From positions 1 to 26,145 of the forward strand of contig CANGZG010000005.1 of the NCBI GenBank assembly GCA_947458415.1: a stretch of DNA of 26,145 nt. The letters run 5' to 3'. The position numbers were made by a program, and so were the translations under genes. Below are positions 13,849 to 23,180 of the stretch, piece by piece. The notes under the pieces were generated by a model. It worked only from the letters and a program-made list of their open reading frames with translations. It was not told where the DNA came from and did no database searches. The DNA comes from Comamonadaceae bacterium (lineage in GTDB: Bacteria; Pseudomonadota; Gammaproteobacteria; Burkholderiales; Burkholderiaceae_C). Numbering within the stretch: the first letter of the stretch is position 1; the number at the start of each line of letters is the position of its first letter.

Positions 13849-15278
13849 GTCCTCACCACCCTCAAACCTGGCTTGTCATTGCCACTGGCATGCGCGACCA
13901 ATCGCATCGGCAGTTGACCGATCGAACCTGCACCCATGCACATCACCACGTCACCCGCCTGTGCCTGTTCTTGCACCAGTGACTCCAAATGCGACAAGTC
14001 CTGCGCAAACACCAACGCCTGTTGACCCGCCACACGCAAGGCGTGCGCCAACGCCCTGCCATCGGCAGCGGCAATCGGCGCTTCACCGGCGGCGTAGACC
14101 TCGGTCAACCAGACCACATCGGCCAGTCGCAGCACTTGCACAAAATCTTCAAAACAATCCCGCGTGCGGGTATAGCGGTGCGGCTGGAATGCCAGCACCA
14201 AACGCCGACCGGGATAAGCACCCCGCGCGGCTTCAATCGTGGCCGCCAGCTCGACCGGATGGTGGCCATAGTCTTCGATCAAGGTGTAGTGACCGCCACC
14301 TGTGGCAGGCATGTCGCCATGGTTTTGGAAGCGCCGACCCACCCCCTTGAATTCGGCCAAGGCTTTGACCACCGCGTCATCCGGCAGATTCAGTTCGACC
14401 GCGATCGAGATGGCCGCCAACGCGTTGCGCACGTTGTGCATGCCGGGCAAGTTCAACACCATCTCCAAGTCAGGCAGCGTGATGCCGTTGCTGCGGGTGA
14501 CGCGAAACCGCATGCGCGATCCCTCAGCGCGCACGTCGTGTGCACGCACTTGCGCGTTTTCTGACAACCCATAACTGGTGATCGGGCGCGACACCTCAGG
14601 GAAGATGCCTTGCAACACTGGGTCATCGGCACACAACACCGCCGCGCCATAAAACGGCATGCGGTGCAAAAACTCGATGAAGGCCTGTTTCAAGCGACCA
14701 AAATCATGGCCATAGGTTTCCATGTGGTCTGCGTCGATGTTGGTGACCACCGACATGATCGGGTTCAAATTCAAAAACGATGCATCCGATTCGTCGGCCT
14801 CGACCACGATGTATTCACCCGACCCCAACTTGGCATTCGCACCTGCACTGATCAAACGCCCGCCAATCACGAAGGTGGGGTCGAGCCCGGCTTGCGCCAA
14901 CACGCTGGCCACCAAACTGGTGGTGGTGGTTTTGCCATGTGTGCCCGCGATGGCAATGCCTTGCTTTAAGCGCATGAGCTCGGCCAACATGACCGCGCGA
15001 GGCACCACAGGAATGAGTCTCTGGTGCGCCGCCACCACTTCGGGGTTATCCGCCTGAACCGCAGTGGAGGTCACCACCGCGTCCGCACCGCTGATGTGTT
15101 GCGCATCGTGGCCCACGCGGGTGTGGATGCCCATGGCTTGCAGTCGACGCAACACCGGGCTGTCGGCGATGTCCGAACCAGACACCGTGTAGCCGAGGTT
15201 ATGCAAAATTTCCGCGATGCCGCTCATGCCGGCACCACCGATGCCGACAAAATGCACATGTCGGATCGCGTGCTTCAT
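13845..15278 (-). CDS. murC: UDP-N-acetylmuramate--L-alanine ligase MurC
   Basis: MurC adds L-Ala to UDP-MurNAc, the first amino acid of the stem peptide. The 477-residue product starts MKHAIRHVHFVGIGGAGMSG (UDP-binding loop at 12-20) and has the ATP loop GTHGKTTTT (112-120). It also has VVEADESDASFL, NIDADHMETYG and the C-terminal EDYGHHPVELAATI. The frame is open for another 53 codons upstream, but the ATG at 15278, overlapping the murG stop as ATGA, gives the standard N-terminus. It overlaps ddlB downstream in the same way. Confidence 0.98.
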   Translation of the reverse strand: MKHAIRHVHFVGIGGAGMSGIAEILHNLGYTVSGSDIADSPVLRRLQAMGIHTRVGHDAQHISGADAVVTSTAVQADNPEVVAAHQRLIPVVPRAVMLAELMRLKQGIAIAGTHGKTTTTSLVASVLAQAGLDPTFVIGGRLISAGANAKLGSGEYIVVEADESDASFLNLNPIMSVVTNIDADHMETYGHDFGRLKQAFIEFLHRMPFYGAAVLCADDPVLQGIFPEVSRPITSYGLSENAQVRAHDVRAEGSRMRFRVTRSNGITLPDLEMVLNLPGMHNVRNALAAISIAVELNLPDDAVVKALAEFKGVGRRFQNHGDMPATGGGHYTLIEDYGHHPVELAATIEAARGAYPGRRLVLAFQPHRYTRTRDCFEDFVQVLRLADVVWLTEVYAAGEAPIAAADGRALAHALRVAGQQALVFAQDLSHLESLVQEQAQAGDVVMCMGAGSIGQLPMRLVAHASGNDKPGLRVVRT

Positions 15279-16342
15279 GCCGTCACCTCTTCGCATGCCG
15301 TGACCACCGCCAGTGTGGCAGTGGTTTGACGCAGTCCGTGCGCACGCGTGGCCATCTGCAGCAATTGCTCGCGGTCGGTGTGTTGCAAAAAATCGGCCAA
15401 GACCTGCGCACTCAATGCGGTTTGCTGCATCAACCATGCGGCGTTGTGCTGAACCAAAAATTGGGCATTGGCTGTTTGGTGGTCATCCACCGCGTGCGGG
15501 AACGGCACAAACAAAGCGGCGGCGCCCACTGCGGCGATTTCGCTCACGGTGCTGGCACCCGCGCGGCAAATCACCAGATCGGCTTGGGCAAATGCCGTGG
15601 CAGTGTCATCGATGAACGGCACGCATTCGGCTTTCACACGGGCGCGTTCGTATTCGGTTTGCAATTGCGCCAAATGTGTTTGTCCACCTTGGTGCAACAC
15701 TTGCGGCCGCCTGTCTTCGGGTATCAACGCCAGCGCCTGCGGCACCACCTTATTCAAATACTGCGCACCCAGACTGCCACCCACCACCAACACACGCAAC
15801 GCCCCTTGGCGATGGGCAAATCGCTGTGCAGGAGGTGCTTGCTCGATGAAGGCTTGGCGCAACGGATTGCCCACCCACTGGGTTTTGGGCAAGACACCTG
15901 GGAAGGTGGACAGCACCCGATCAGCGATATGCGCCATGACCTTGTTGGCCAAACCAGCCACGGCGTTTTGCTCATGCAGCACCAACGGCTTGCCGCACAA
16001 CACACCCATCATGCCGCCAGGAAAACTGATGTAACCACCCAAGCCGACCAGCACATCGGGTTTCAAGCGCCGCACCACGCGCCAGCTTTGCCAAAACGCG
16101 CGCAACAAACGCATCGGCAACACACCCAAGCTGACCCAGCCCTTGCCACGCACCCCGCCAAAACTGACCGCTTCAAACGCAAAGCCTTTGGCAGGCACCA
16201 ATTTGCTTTCCATGCTGGGTGCGGGCGCGCCCAACCAATGCACTCGCCAGCCACGCTGACGCAACAATTCAGCCACCGCCAACCCCGGAAAGATATGCCC
16301 ACCGGTGCCACCGGCCATGACCAATGCCGTGCGTGTGCTCAT
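15275..16342 (-). CDS. murG: UDP-GlcNAc:lipid I N-acetylglucosaminyltransferase MurG
   Basis: MurG transfers GlcNAc to lipid I to make lipid II on the cytoplasmic face of the inner membrane. The 355-residue GT28 product starts MSTRTALVMAGGTGGHIFPG, with the glycine-rich loop at 11-19. It has a second loop VVGGSLGAQYLN, the donor-site segment CRAGASTVSEIAAVG, and FVPFPHAVDDHQTANA. Length matches E. coli MurG (355). The ATG overlaps the ftsW stop as ATGA; the longer open frame upstream is an extension within ftsW and is not used. Confidence 0.98.
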   Translation of the reverse strand: MSTRTALVMAGGTGGHIFPGLAVAELLRQRGWRVHWLGAPAPSMESKLVPAKGFAFEAVSFGGVRGKGWVSLGVLPMRLLRAFWQSWRVVRRLKPDVLVGLGGYISFPGGMMGVLCGKPLVLHEQNAVAGLANKVMAHIADRVLSTFPGVLPKTQWVGNPLRQAFIEQAPPAQRFAHRQGALRVLVVGGSLGAQYLNKVVPQALALIPEDRRPQVLHQGGQTHLAQLQTEYERARVKAECVPFIDDTATAFAQADLVICRAGASTVSEIAAVGAAALFVPFPHAVDDHQTANAQFLVQHNAAWLMQQTALSAQVLADFLQHTDREQLLQMATRAHGLRQTTATLAVVTACEEVTA

Positions 16343-17607
16343 ACGCGCCCCCCGTGCATCAGCAAACGGTTTTCGTAGTCCACCCGCAGCACGATGGCCA
16401 AGGCCACCAAATTCAGCAAGATGGCTGAACCACCAAAGCTCATCAATGGCAATGTCAATCCCTTGGTAGGCAAGGCTCCCAGGTTCACGCCCATGTTGAT
16501 GAACGCCTGAAACCCGATCCACACGCCCACGCCTTGCGCGACCAAGCCAGCAAACACGCGGTCCATGGCAATGGCTTGGCGTCCAATGAACATGATGCGA
16601 CGGGTCAACCACATGAACACGCCGATGACGATGACCACGCCCACCAAACCAAATTCTTCGCCCAGCACGGCAAACAAAAAGTCGGTGTGCGCCTCGGGCA
16701 ACCAATGGAGTTTTTCGACACTGCCACCCAAACCCACGCCAAAAATCTCGCCGCGTCCGATGGCAATCAAAGAGTGAGACAGCTGAAAACCCTTGCCCAA
16801 TGCATAGTCTGCGCCGAATGGGTCCAAATACGCAAAGATACGTTCACGCCGCCAAGGCGACAGCGCGATCATCAAACCAAAGGCCACCACCAAAATGCAT
16901 GTGATCAGGATGAACATGCGGGCATTGACACCGCCTAAAAACAATATCCCCATGGCGATCACCGCAATCACCAAAAACGCACCCATGTCCGGTTCAGCCA
17001 ACAGCAACGAGCCCAGAATGCCAATGGCCACCGCCATGGGTGTGACCGCTGCAAAAAATTTCTCCTTGACATCCATTTTGCGCACCATGTAATTGGCCGC
17101 ATACAGCAGTGTTCCCAATTTGGCCAACTCGGACGGCTGGAAATTCATGACCCCAACACTGATCCAGCGTCGGGCGCCGTTGGCGCTTTTGCCGATGAAT
17201 GGCAACAACACGGCGATCAACAACACAATAGACACGATGAACACCCAAGGCGCGGCTTTTTCCCAGCGGTCCATGGGCACCTGAAACACCAACAAGGCTG
17301 CCACAAAACCAATGCATATAGACAAGGAGTGACGCAACAAATACTGCGCTTGCCAAGCATGACCAGGTTGCGCTTTGTCATGCAAGGCGATGGATGCGGA
17401 ATACACCATCACCAAGCCCCACATCAACAAGCCCGCGATGGCCCAAATCAAAGCTTGGTCGAAGCCTTTGATGCTGCCAGGGGCGGCACCTGTGCGTGCA
17501 AATTCACGGCCATGCACACGCACCGGCAATGCGTCCATGCCTTCTTTGGGCGGGTTGCCAAACCAACGGCCAATGCGTTCACCAAGGCTGAGGCTGGCAC
17601 TGCTCAT
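16339..17607 (-). CDS. ftsW: FtsW, SEDS-family septal peptidoglycan glycosyltransferase
   Basis: FtsW polymerises lipid II at the septum with its partner FtsI. The 422-residue product has about 48 N-terminal cytoplasmic residues followed by a polytopic SEDS core. The core includes GKSANGARRWISVG, NFQPSELAKLGTLL, AEPDMGAF, PEAHTDFLFAVLGEEFG and the C-terminal PLMSFGGSAILLN. The ATG at 17607 overlaps the murD stop as ATGA. Position between murD and murG is canonical and separates it from rodA at 3021-4175. Confidence 0.97.
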   Translation of the reverse strand: MSSASLSLGERIGRWFGNPPKEGMDALPVRVHGREFARTGAAPGSIKGFDQALIWAIAGLLMWGLVMVYSASIALHDKAQPGHAWQAQYLLRHSLSICIGFVAALLVFQVPMDRWEKAAPWVFIVSIVLLIAVLLPFIGKSANGARRWISVGVMNFQPSELAKLGTLLYAANYMVRKMDVKEKFFAAVTPMAVAIGILGSLLLAEPDMGAFLVIAVIAMGILFLGGVNARMFILITCILVVAFGLMIALSPWRRERIFAYLDPFGADYALGKGFQLSHSLIAIGRGEIFGVGLGGSVEKLHWLPEAHTDFLFAVLGEEFGLVGVVIVIGVFMWLTRRIMFIGRQAIAMDRVFAGLVAQGVGVWIGFQAFINMGVNLGALPTKGLTLPLMSFGGSAILLNLVALAIVLRVDYENRLLMHGGRV

Positions 17608-19100
17608 GGCTGCCCCTCCAGCATGGCCAATTGATGCACCGCATCGGTGAATGCTTGCGCTCTTGCCACATAGTTGGCGTACATGTCCAAACTGGCGCAA
17701 GCAGGAGACAACAGCACCGCGTCACCTGAATGGGCAAGCTGTGACGCAAGTTCAACCGCATGCTGCATGTCGTTTGCCGGGTGCATGTCCAAGCCATACA
17801 CATTCAAACTGTTTGCCAACAAGGGGGCATCGCGTCCGATCAACACCACCGCGCGCGCATGGCGTTTGAGTGGATCGCCCAAGGGAGAGAAGTCTTGGCC
17901 CTTGCCATCACCGCCTAAGATCACCACCAGCTTTTGGTCAGCCCCCAAACTGTTGATGGCGGCCACGGTGGCACCGACGTTGGTGCCTTTGCTGTCATCG
18001 ATGTATTCCACCTCATTGACCACGGCCACTGACGACAGCCGATGCGGCTCGCCACGGTATTCGCGCAAACCGTGCAGCATCGGTGCCAAGCTTGGACAGC
18101 AGGTACCCGCCAGCGCCAAGGCTGCCAATGCATTGAGCGCGTTGTGTTCGCCGCGTATGCGCAACGCATCAGCAGGCATCAGGCGTTGGATGTGCCATTC
18201 TTCGTCGGGTGCACGACCTCTTTTGTTGCCTGTCTCTTCTGACGGCATGGCGCGGACCAACCAGCGCATGCCGTTTTCGGTGGTCATGCCAAAGTCACCC
18301 GGATGCTGTGGCAGATCGGTACCAAAGTGCACGCGGCCACGTGGTTGTTCTTTTTTTCGCCCACTGTCAGCAGGGCACAACGCCATCACCGTGGCGTCTT
18401 GTCTGGGCAGCACAGCCACTGCATGTTGGCCATACACCTGTGCTTTGGCTGCCCCATACGCCTGCATGTCGCCATGCCAATCCAAATGGTCTTGGGTCAA
18501 GTTAAGCACGCAAGCCGCCGTCGGTTCAAAATTGTCAACACCGTCGAGTTGGAAACTGGACAACTCCAACACCCACACTTGCGGCAAATCAGCCAAGCGT
18601 TGGCGCAAGCTGTCGAGCAAGCTCGGGCCAATGTTGCCTGCCACGGCCACCTGCTTGCCCGCACGCTCCAGCAACACGCCGGTCAGGCGGGTGACGGTGG
18701 TTTTGCCGTTCGTGCCGGTGATTGCCAACACTATGGGTTGGTAGGCCCATTCGCTGTTTTTCAACTGGGCCAATGCATGCGCGAACAAGGTCAGTTCGGT
18801 ACCGCACCACAACCCTTTGGCCACTGAAGCTTGCCAGACACCTGCCACCTCTGTGGGGGACAAGCCAGGGCTTTTGAACACGGCGCGGATGTCATTGCCT
18901 TCCACCAAGCCCGCATGAAAACTGTCGTTGATGAACCTGACGTTGGGATGCTCGGCTTGCAAAGGCGCCAAGCCTGGCGGTTGTGCACGGTTGTCCACCA
19001 CCGTCACGCGCGCACCGTCATGCACACACCAACGTGCCATGGCCAAGCCGGAGTCACCCAAGCCCAGAATCAGCACATGTTGGTCTTTCAATGTTTCCAT
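17604..19100 (-). CDS. murD: UDP-N-acetylmuramoyl-L-alanine--D-glutamate ligase MurD
   Basis: MurD adds D-Glu to UDP-MurNAc-L-Ala. The 498-residue product starts METLKDQHVLILGLGDSG (UDP-binding loop 12-18) and has the ATP loop ITGTNGKTTVT (127-137), then LELSSFQLDG, NLTQDHLDWHG, RGEHNALNALAAL and a C-terminal DSKGTNVGAT. It is about 60 residues longer than E. coli MurD (438). The extra length lies mainly between the central ATPase motifs and RGEHN, in a charged segment around KKEQPRGRVHFG and EETGNKRGRAPDEEW. I believe longer MurD proteins are usual in Burkholderiales, so I read this as a lineage insertion. The gene starts 2 bases after the mraY stop. Confidence 0.97.
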   Translation of the reverse strand: METLKDQHVLILGLGDSGLAMARWCVHDGARVTVVDNRAQPPGLAPLQAEHPNVRFINDSFHAGLVEGNDIRAVFKSPGLSPTEVAGVWQASVAKGLWCGTELTLFAHALAQLKNSEWAYQPIVLAITGTNGKTTVTRLTGVLLERAGKQVAVAGNIGPSLLDSLRQRLADLPQVWVLELSSFQLDGVDNFEPTAACVLNLTQDHLDWHGDMQAYGAAKAQVYGQHAVAVLPRQDATVMALCPADSGRKKEQPRGRVHFGTDLPQHPGDFGMTTENGMRWLVRAMPSEETGNKRGRAPDEEWHIQRLMPADALRIRGEHNALNALAALALAGTCCPSLAPMLHGLREYRGEPHRLSSVAVVNEVEYIDDSKGTNVGATVAAINSLGADQKLVVILGGDGKGQDFSPLGDPLKRHARAVVLIGRDAPLLANSLNVYGLDMHPANDMQHAVELASQLAHSGDAVLLSPACASLDMYANYVARAQAFTDAVHQLAMLEGQP

Positions 19101-19102
19101 GC

Positions 19103-20281
19103 TCAACGCAATTTCAATGTGGACAAACCCAGCAAGCACAACAGCATGGTGATGATCCAAAAACGAACCACCACCTGCGTTTCTTTCCAACCCGATTTTT
19201 CAAAATGGTGGTGCAGTGGCGCCATCTTCAAAATCCGCCTGCCTTCACCGTATTTGCGTTTGGTGTATTTGAAATAGCTGACTTGCAACATGACGGACAA
19301 AGCCTCAGCGACAAAAATACCGCCCATGATGGCCAGCACAATTTCTTGTCGCACGATCACCGCGATCGTGCCCAAAGCTGCACCCAATCCCAAGGCACCG
19401 ACATCGCCCATGAAGACTTGCGCGGGGTGGGTGTTGAACCATAAAAAGGCCAAACCTGCGCCCGCGATGGCCGCGCAAAAAATCAACAATTCGCCCGCAC
19501 CCGGAATATGGGGGAAGAACAAATATTTGGAATACACCGCGCTGCCCACCACATAAGCAAACACGCCCAACGCAGAACCCACCATCACCACCGGCATGAT
19601 GGCCAAACCGTCCAAGCCGTCAGTCAAATTGACCGCGTTGCTCGAACCCACGATCACCAAGTAGGTCAAGATCACAAAACCCAACACGCCCAACGGGTAG
19701 CTGACTTCTTTGAAGAACGGCAACAACAAACCTGCTTGCGGCGGCAAGCTGACATCAAAGCCAGAACGCACCCAGCTGTAAAACAGTTCCAGCACACGCA
19801 AATTGCTGACCTCTGAAATGCTGAACACCAAATACAACGCAGCCAACAAGCCAATGACCGATTGCCACAGGTATTTTTCGCCCGAGCGCATGCCTTCCGG
19901 GTCTTTGCGAACCACTTTGCGCCAGTCGTCCACCCAACCGATGGCACCAAAACCCAAGGTCACCAACAACACAATCCACACAAACCGGTTGGACAAATCG
20001 ACCCACAACAGCGTCGACAAGGCAATTGCCAACAACACCAGCACGCCGCCCATGGTTGGGGTGCCCGATTTGCTGAGGTGCGCTTGCACGCCGTAACCAC
20101 GAATCGGTTGACCGATTTTGAATTCGGTGAGCTTGCGAATCACCAACGGTCCGGCCAATAAGCCAATCAGCAAGGCAGTCACCGCCGCCATGACCGCGCG
20201 GAAGGTCAAATACTGGAACACCCGCAAAAACCCATATTCGGGTGAATACGCTTGCAACCATTGGGCCAAGGTCAACAGCAT
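19103..20281 (-). CDS. mraY: Phospho-N-acetylmuramoyl-pentapeptide transferase MraY
   Basis: MraY moves phospho-MurNAc-pentapeptide from UDP onto undecaprenyl phosphate to give lipid I, in the inner membrane. The 392-residue polytopic product has SGTPTMGGVLVLL (72-84), the DDW-K motif starting at D118-D119, NAVNLTDGLDGL (215-226), FMGDVGALGLG with D293, and the cytoplasmic histidines of APLHHHFEKSGW (H357-H359). Length is slightly above E. coli MraY (360), mainly in a loop near residues 160-195. Its ATG lies inside the last 10 bases of murF. Confidence 0.98.
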   Translation of the reverse strand: MLLTLAQWLQAYSPEYGFLRVFQYLTFRAVMAAVTALLIGLLAGPLVIRKLTEFKIGQPIRGYGVQAHLSKSGTPTMGGVLVLLAIALSTLLWVDLSNRFVWIVLLVTLGFGAIGWVDDWRKVVRKDPEGMRSGEKYLWQSVIGLLAALYLVFSISEVSNLRVLELFYSWVRSGFDVSLPPQAGLLLPFFKEVSYPLGVLGFVILTYLVIVGSSNAVNLTDGLDGLAIMPVVMVGSALGVFAYVVGSAVYSKYLFFPHIPGAGELLIFCAAIAGAGLAFLWFNTHPAQVFMGDVGALGLGAALGTIAVIVRQEIVLAIMGGIFVAEALSVMLQVSYFKYTKRKYGEGRRILKMAPLHHHFEKSGWKETQVVVRFWIITMLLCLLGLSTLKLR

Positions 20282-21690
20282 GAGGCCTCCTTGTGAGGCC
20301 GTGTCGCCGCCGATGTGTCAGTGTTGTGCAATGCCTGAACGACACGCTCCATGCGCATGAAGCGCGATCCTTTGACCAACACGCTGCCAAGTGTTGGCAG
20401 CAATGGCGCCACCCGTGCGTGTATTTCTTCGATGCTGTGGCAATGCACCGCGTTCTGACAGGCATTGGCGGTGTGCACGCTCAATTCGCCCAAGGTCAAT
20501 ACATGTTCGATGTGGTGTTGCTGGGCGTACGCACCAGCTTCGGCATGGAATGCAGCACCTTGTGTGCCGACCTCGCCCATGTCACCGAGCACCAGCAAAC
20601 GCGGCGGCGCGGATTGCGCGAGCACATCAATGGCCGCGCGCACCGAATCCGGGTTGGCGTTGTAGGTGTCATCGATCAAGCGAATCGGGCGTCCCGCGTG
20701 TTGCAACACGGTCAACTGCGAACGGCCACTGACAGGCTGAAATTGCGACAAGCCTGTTGCAATGGCCGCTGTCGGTACACCCGCAGCGACCGCGGCAGAC
20801 ACCGCAGCCAAAGCGTTGTGCACATTGTGTTGGCCAGGCACGGCCAAACTGGTGTGTATTTGCCCCGCAGGTGTGTGCATTTGCAATGCCCAACCGCTGA
20901 GTGAAGCCACGGCATGCAACACATGCACACAGGCCGTTGCATGGCCAAAATCCACCACGCGTTTGTGGCTGGCGTAACCACGCCAAAGTGACTGGTAAGT
21001 GTCCGTCGCGGGAAACACCGCGGTGCCGTCGGCTGGCAAGTGTTGAATCACTGAACCGTTTTCTTCCGCCACGGCTTGCACACTCAGCATGAACTCTTGG
21101 TGCTCGCGTTGTGCGTTGTTGATCACCGCGACGGTGGGCGCGGCACAGGCGGCAAGTTGAGAGATTTCACCGGGGTGGTTCATGCCCAACTCCAGCACTG
21201 CGACGCGGTGGTGCGGACGCAACCGAAGCAAGGTCAATGGCACCCCAATGTGGTTATTGAAATTGCCTTGGGTCGCCAAGGCATGTTCCGACTGCCAAGC
21301 CTGCAAGATGGAGGCGAGCATTTGCGTGACCGTGGTTTTGCCGTTGCTGCCCGTCACTGCAATCAACGGTATCGCGAATTGCGCGCGCCATGCTTTGGCC
21401 AAGGTTTGCAAAGCCCACAAGGTGTCATCGACTTCGATGCCGAACAAACCAGCGGACACCAAGCCTTGACGCGCTATCGCCGCTTTGACACCCAACGCGG
21501 GCAAGTTCGGCAAAAATTGGTGTGCATCAAATGTGTCACCTGCCAACGCGATGAACAGATCATCTGCATGCACGCTTCGGCTGTCGGTATGGACCCTGGC
21601 CACGGAGAGGTTGCCGTCGCCAATCAGTCGACTGCCCGGCAACCATTGGTGAATTTGCGCCAGCGTCAAATGCATGGAAGGCTGGCTCAT
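20272..21690 (-). CDS. murF: UDP-N-acetylmuramoyl-tripeptide--D-alanyl-D-alanine ligase MurF
   Basis: MurF adds D-Ala-D-Ala to UDP-MurNAc-tripeptide, completing the soluble pentapeptide precursor. The 472-residue product has the ATP loop VTGSNGKTTVTQML (about 112-125), LELGMNHPGEISQL, NINNAQREHQEF-like central residues, and GQHNVHNALAAVSA with LIDDTYNANPDS. The ATG at 21690 overlaps the murE stop as ATGA and is preferred over an in-frame TTG 12 bases upstream. A second ATG (MHLTL, 15 bases in) is also possible. The last 10 bases overlap mraY. Confidence 0.97.
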   Translation of the reverse strand: MSQPSMHLTLAQIHQWLPGSRLIGDGNLSVARVHTDSRSVHADDLFIALAGDTFDAHQFLPNLPALGVKAAIARQGLVSAGLFGIEVDDTLWALQTLAKAWRAQFAIPLIAVTGSNGKTTVTQMLASILQAWQSEHALATQGNFNNHIGVPLTLLRLRPHHRVAVLELGMNHPGEISQLAACAAPTVAVINNAQREHQEFMLSVQAVAEENGSVIQHLPADGTAVFPATDTYQSLWRGYASHKRVVDFGHATACVHVLHAVASLSGWALQMHTPAGQIHTSLAVPGQHNVHNALAAVSAAVAAGVPTAAIATGLSQFQPVSGRSQLTVLQHAGRPIRLIDDTYNANPDSVRAAIDVLAQSAPPRLLVLGDMGEVGTQGAAFHAEAGAYAQQHHIEHVLTLGELSVHTANACQNAVHCHSIEEIHARVAPLLPTLGSVLVKGSRFMRMERVVQALHNTDTSAATRPHKEASCC

Positions 21691-23180
21691 GCATGCCCCC
21701 AACGCTGCAATGCCAGCACCACATGGTCGCTGTCTGAAAAAGGCAATTTTTGACCGTTGACTTCTTGGTAAGTTTCATGGCCCTTGCCTGCAACCAACAC
21801 CACATCGGCGGCCTGTGCCTGCGCAATGCTGTCAGCAATCGCTTTGGCGCGGTCAAGTTGCTGCAGCGCTTTGTCGGGTTGTTCCATGCCCGCCAACATT
21901 TGCTGCACGATGTGTTGCGGGTCTTCGCTGCGCGGGTTGTCGCTGGTGAGGCAGACCAGATCGGCATGCACTTCGGCACTGCGCGCCATCGGGGCGCGCT
22001 TGCTGCTGTCGCGGTCGCCACCACTGCCCAACACACAATGCAAACGACCGCCGCGCGCATGCGCCCATGGACGCAAGGCTTGCAACGCTTTGGCCACCGC
22101 ATCGGGTGTGTGCGCGTAATCCACCACGACCGCAGGCGTTCCTTCATGGCCCCAAGATTGCATCCGCCCGGGCACTGCTTGCAAATGATGGCAAGCGCTC
22201 ACCACGTCGGACAAGCTGTGGCCTGACTGGCACAACACCGCCATCACGCCCAACAAATTCATAACATTGAATTCACCCAGGCAGGGGGCCGAGACGCTCT
22301 GGCGCTGCTCACCACACACCACCTCAAATGACATGCCTTGCGCCGTGGTTCGAACATCGCGGGCATGCACATGCGCTTGCGTGGAATGCAGGGACACGGT
22401 GCAGACCTGTACCGGTGAATCTGCCAGTTGTTCACACAGCAGTTGTCCCTTGGGGTCGTCGATGTTGATGACCGCCGCCGACAAACCCGGCCACTCAAAC
22501 AACGCTTGTTTGGCTTGCCAATACGCTTGCATGCTGCCGTGGTAATCCAAATGGTCTTGCGTGAAATTGGTGAAGATGGCGGTGCGAATATGGCAGCCGT
22601 TCAAGCGGTGTTCTGCCAAACCAATGGACGACGCCTCCATGGCACAAGCTTGAACCCCATCGTTCACCCAGCGTCGCAACTGTGTTTGAAGTTGCAACGG
22701 ATTGGGTGTGGTCAAGCCTGTGCTGTGCATTTGGCCGGGTTCACCCAAGCCCAAGGTGCCGACCACGGTGCAACGCTGCCCCAAACGCGTGAGTGCCTGA
22801 GCCAACCACCATGCGGTAGAGGTTTTGCCATTGGTGCCGGTGACCGCCATCAAATGCAGTTGTTGGCTGGGTTGCTCGAAATACGCGTCGGCAATGGCAC
22901 CGCTGGCTTGTTTCAACCCTGGGTAACTGACGATGGGCGCGTCATGCATACCCAAATCGTTCAAGGCTTCAAACGCCTCCAAGCCTTGGGCTTCGACCAA
23001 ACAGGCCGCGGCGCCTTGTTGCAACGCTTGCACCACATGGTGCCTGGCATCGGTGCTTTGACCTGCCCAAGCAAAAAATGCATCGCCGGTTTGCACACGG
23101 CGGCTGTCTGACTGCAATTGCGCTTGCACACGCGAACGCAGCCACACGGCAGCCTGTTGCGGGCTGTGCATTTGTTGCAT
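21687..23180 (-). CDS. murE: UDP-N-acetylmuramoyl-L-alanyl-D-glutamate--2,6-diaminopimelate ligase MurE
   Basis: MurE adds the third stem-peptide residue. The 497-residue product has the ATP loop VTGTNGKTSTAWW (113-125), TNFTQDHLDYHGS (204-216), DYAHTPDA (354-361) and DNPR at 414-417. DNPR is the signature of enzymes that use meso-diaminopimelate rather than lysine, so the wall is DAP-type as in other Gram-negatives. The ATG at 23180 shares one base with the ftsI stop (TGATG); a TTG one codon upstream is also in frame. It ends in an ATGA overlap with murF. Confidence 0.98.
   Translation of the reverse strand: MQQMHSPQQAAVWLRSRVQAQLQSDSRRVQTGDAFFAWAGQSTDARHHVVQALQQGAAACLVEAQGLEAFEALNDLGMHDAPIVSYPGLKQASGAIADAYFEQPSQQLHLMAVTGTNGKTSTAWWLAQALTRLGQRCTVVGTLGLGEPGQMHSTGLTTPNPLQLQTQLRRWVNDGVQACAMEASSIGLAEHRLNGCHIRTAIFTNFTQDHLDYHGSMQAYWQAKQALFEWPGLSAAVINIDDPKGQLLCEQLADSPVQVCTVSLHSTQAHVHARDVRTTAQGMSFEVVCGEQRQSVSAPCLGEFNVMNLLGVMAVLCQSGHSLSDVVSACHHLQAVPGRMQSWGHEGTPAVVVDYAHTPDAVAKALQALRPWAHARGGRLHCVLGSGGDRDSSKRAPMARSAEVHADLVCLTSDNPRSEDPQHIVQQMLAGMEQPDKALQQLDRAKAIADSIAQAQAADVVLVAGKGHETYQEVNGQKLPFSDSDHVVLALQRWGHA

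Noticed and set aside
15326..16378. Plus-strand open frame of 350 codons opposite murG
   Set aside because: The His/Gln/Arg-rich translation is typical of an antisense frame; murG on the other strand has all family motifs.
17674..18744. Plus-strand open frame of 356 codons opposite murD
   Set aside because: Fully antisense to murD, rich in Ser/Thr/Cys without domain-like structure, no ribosome site.
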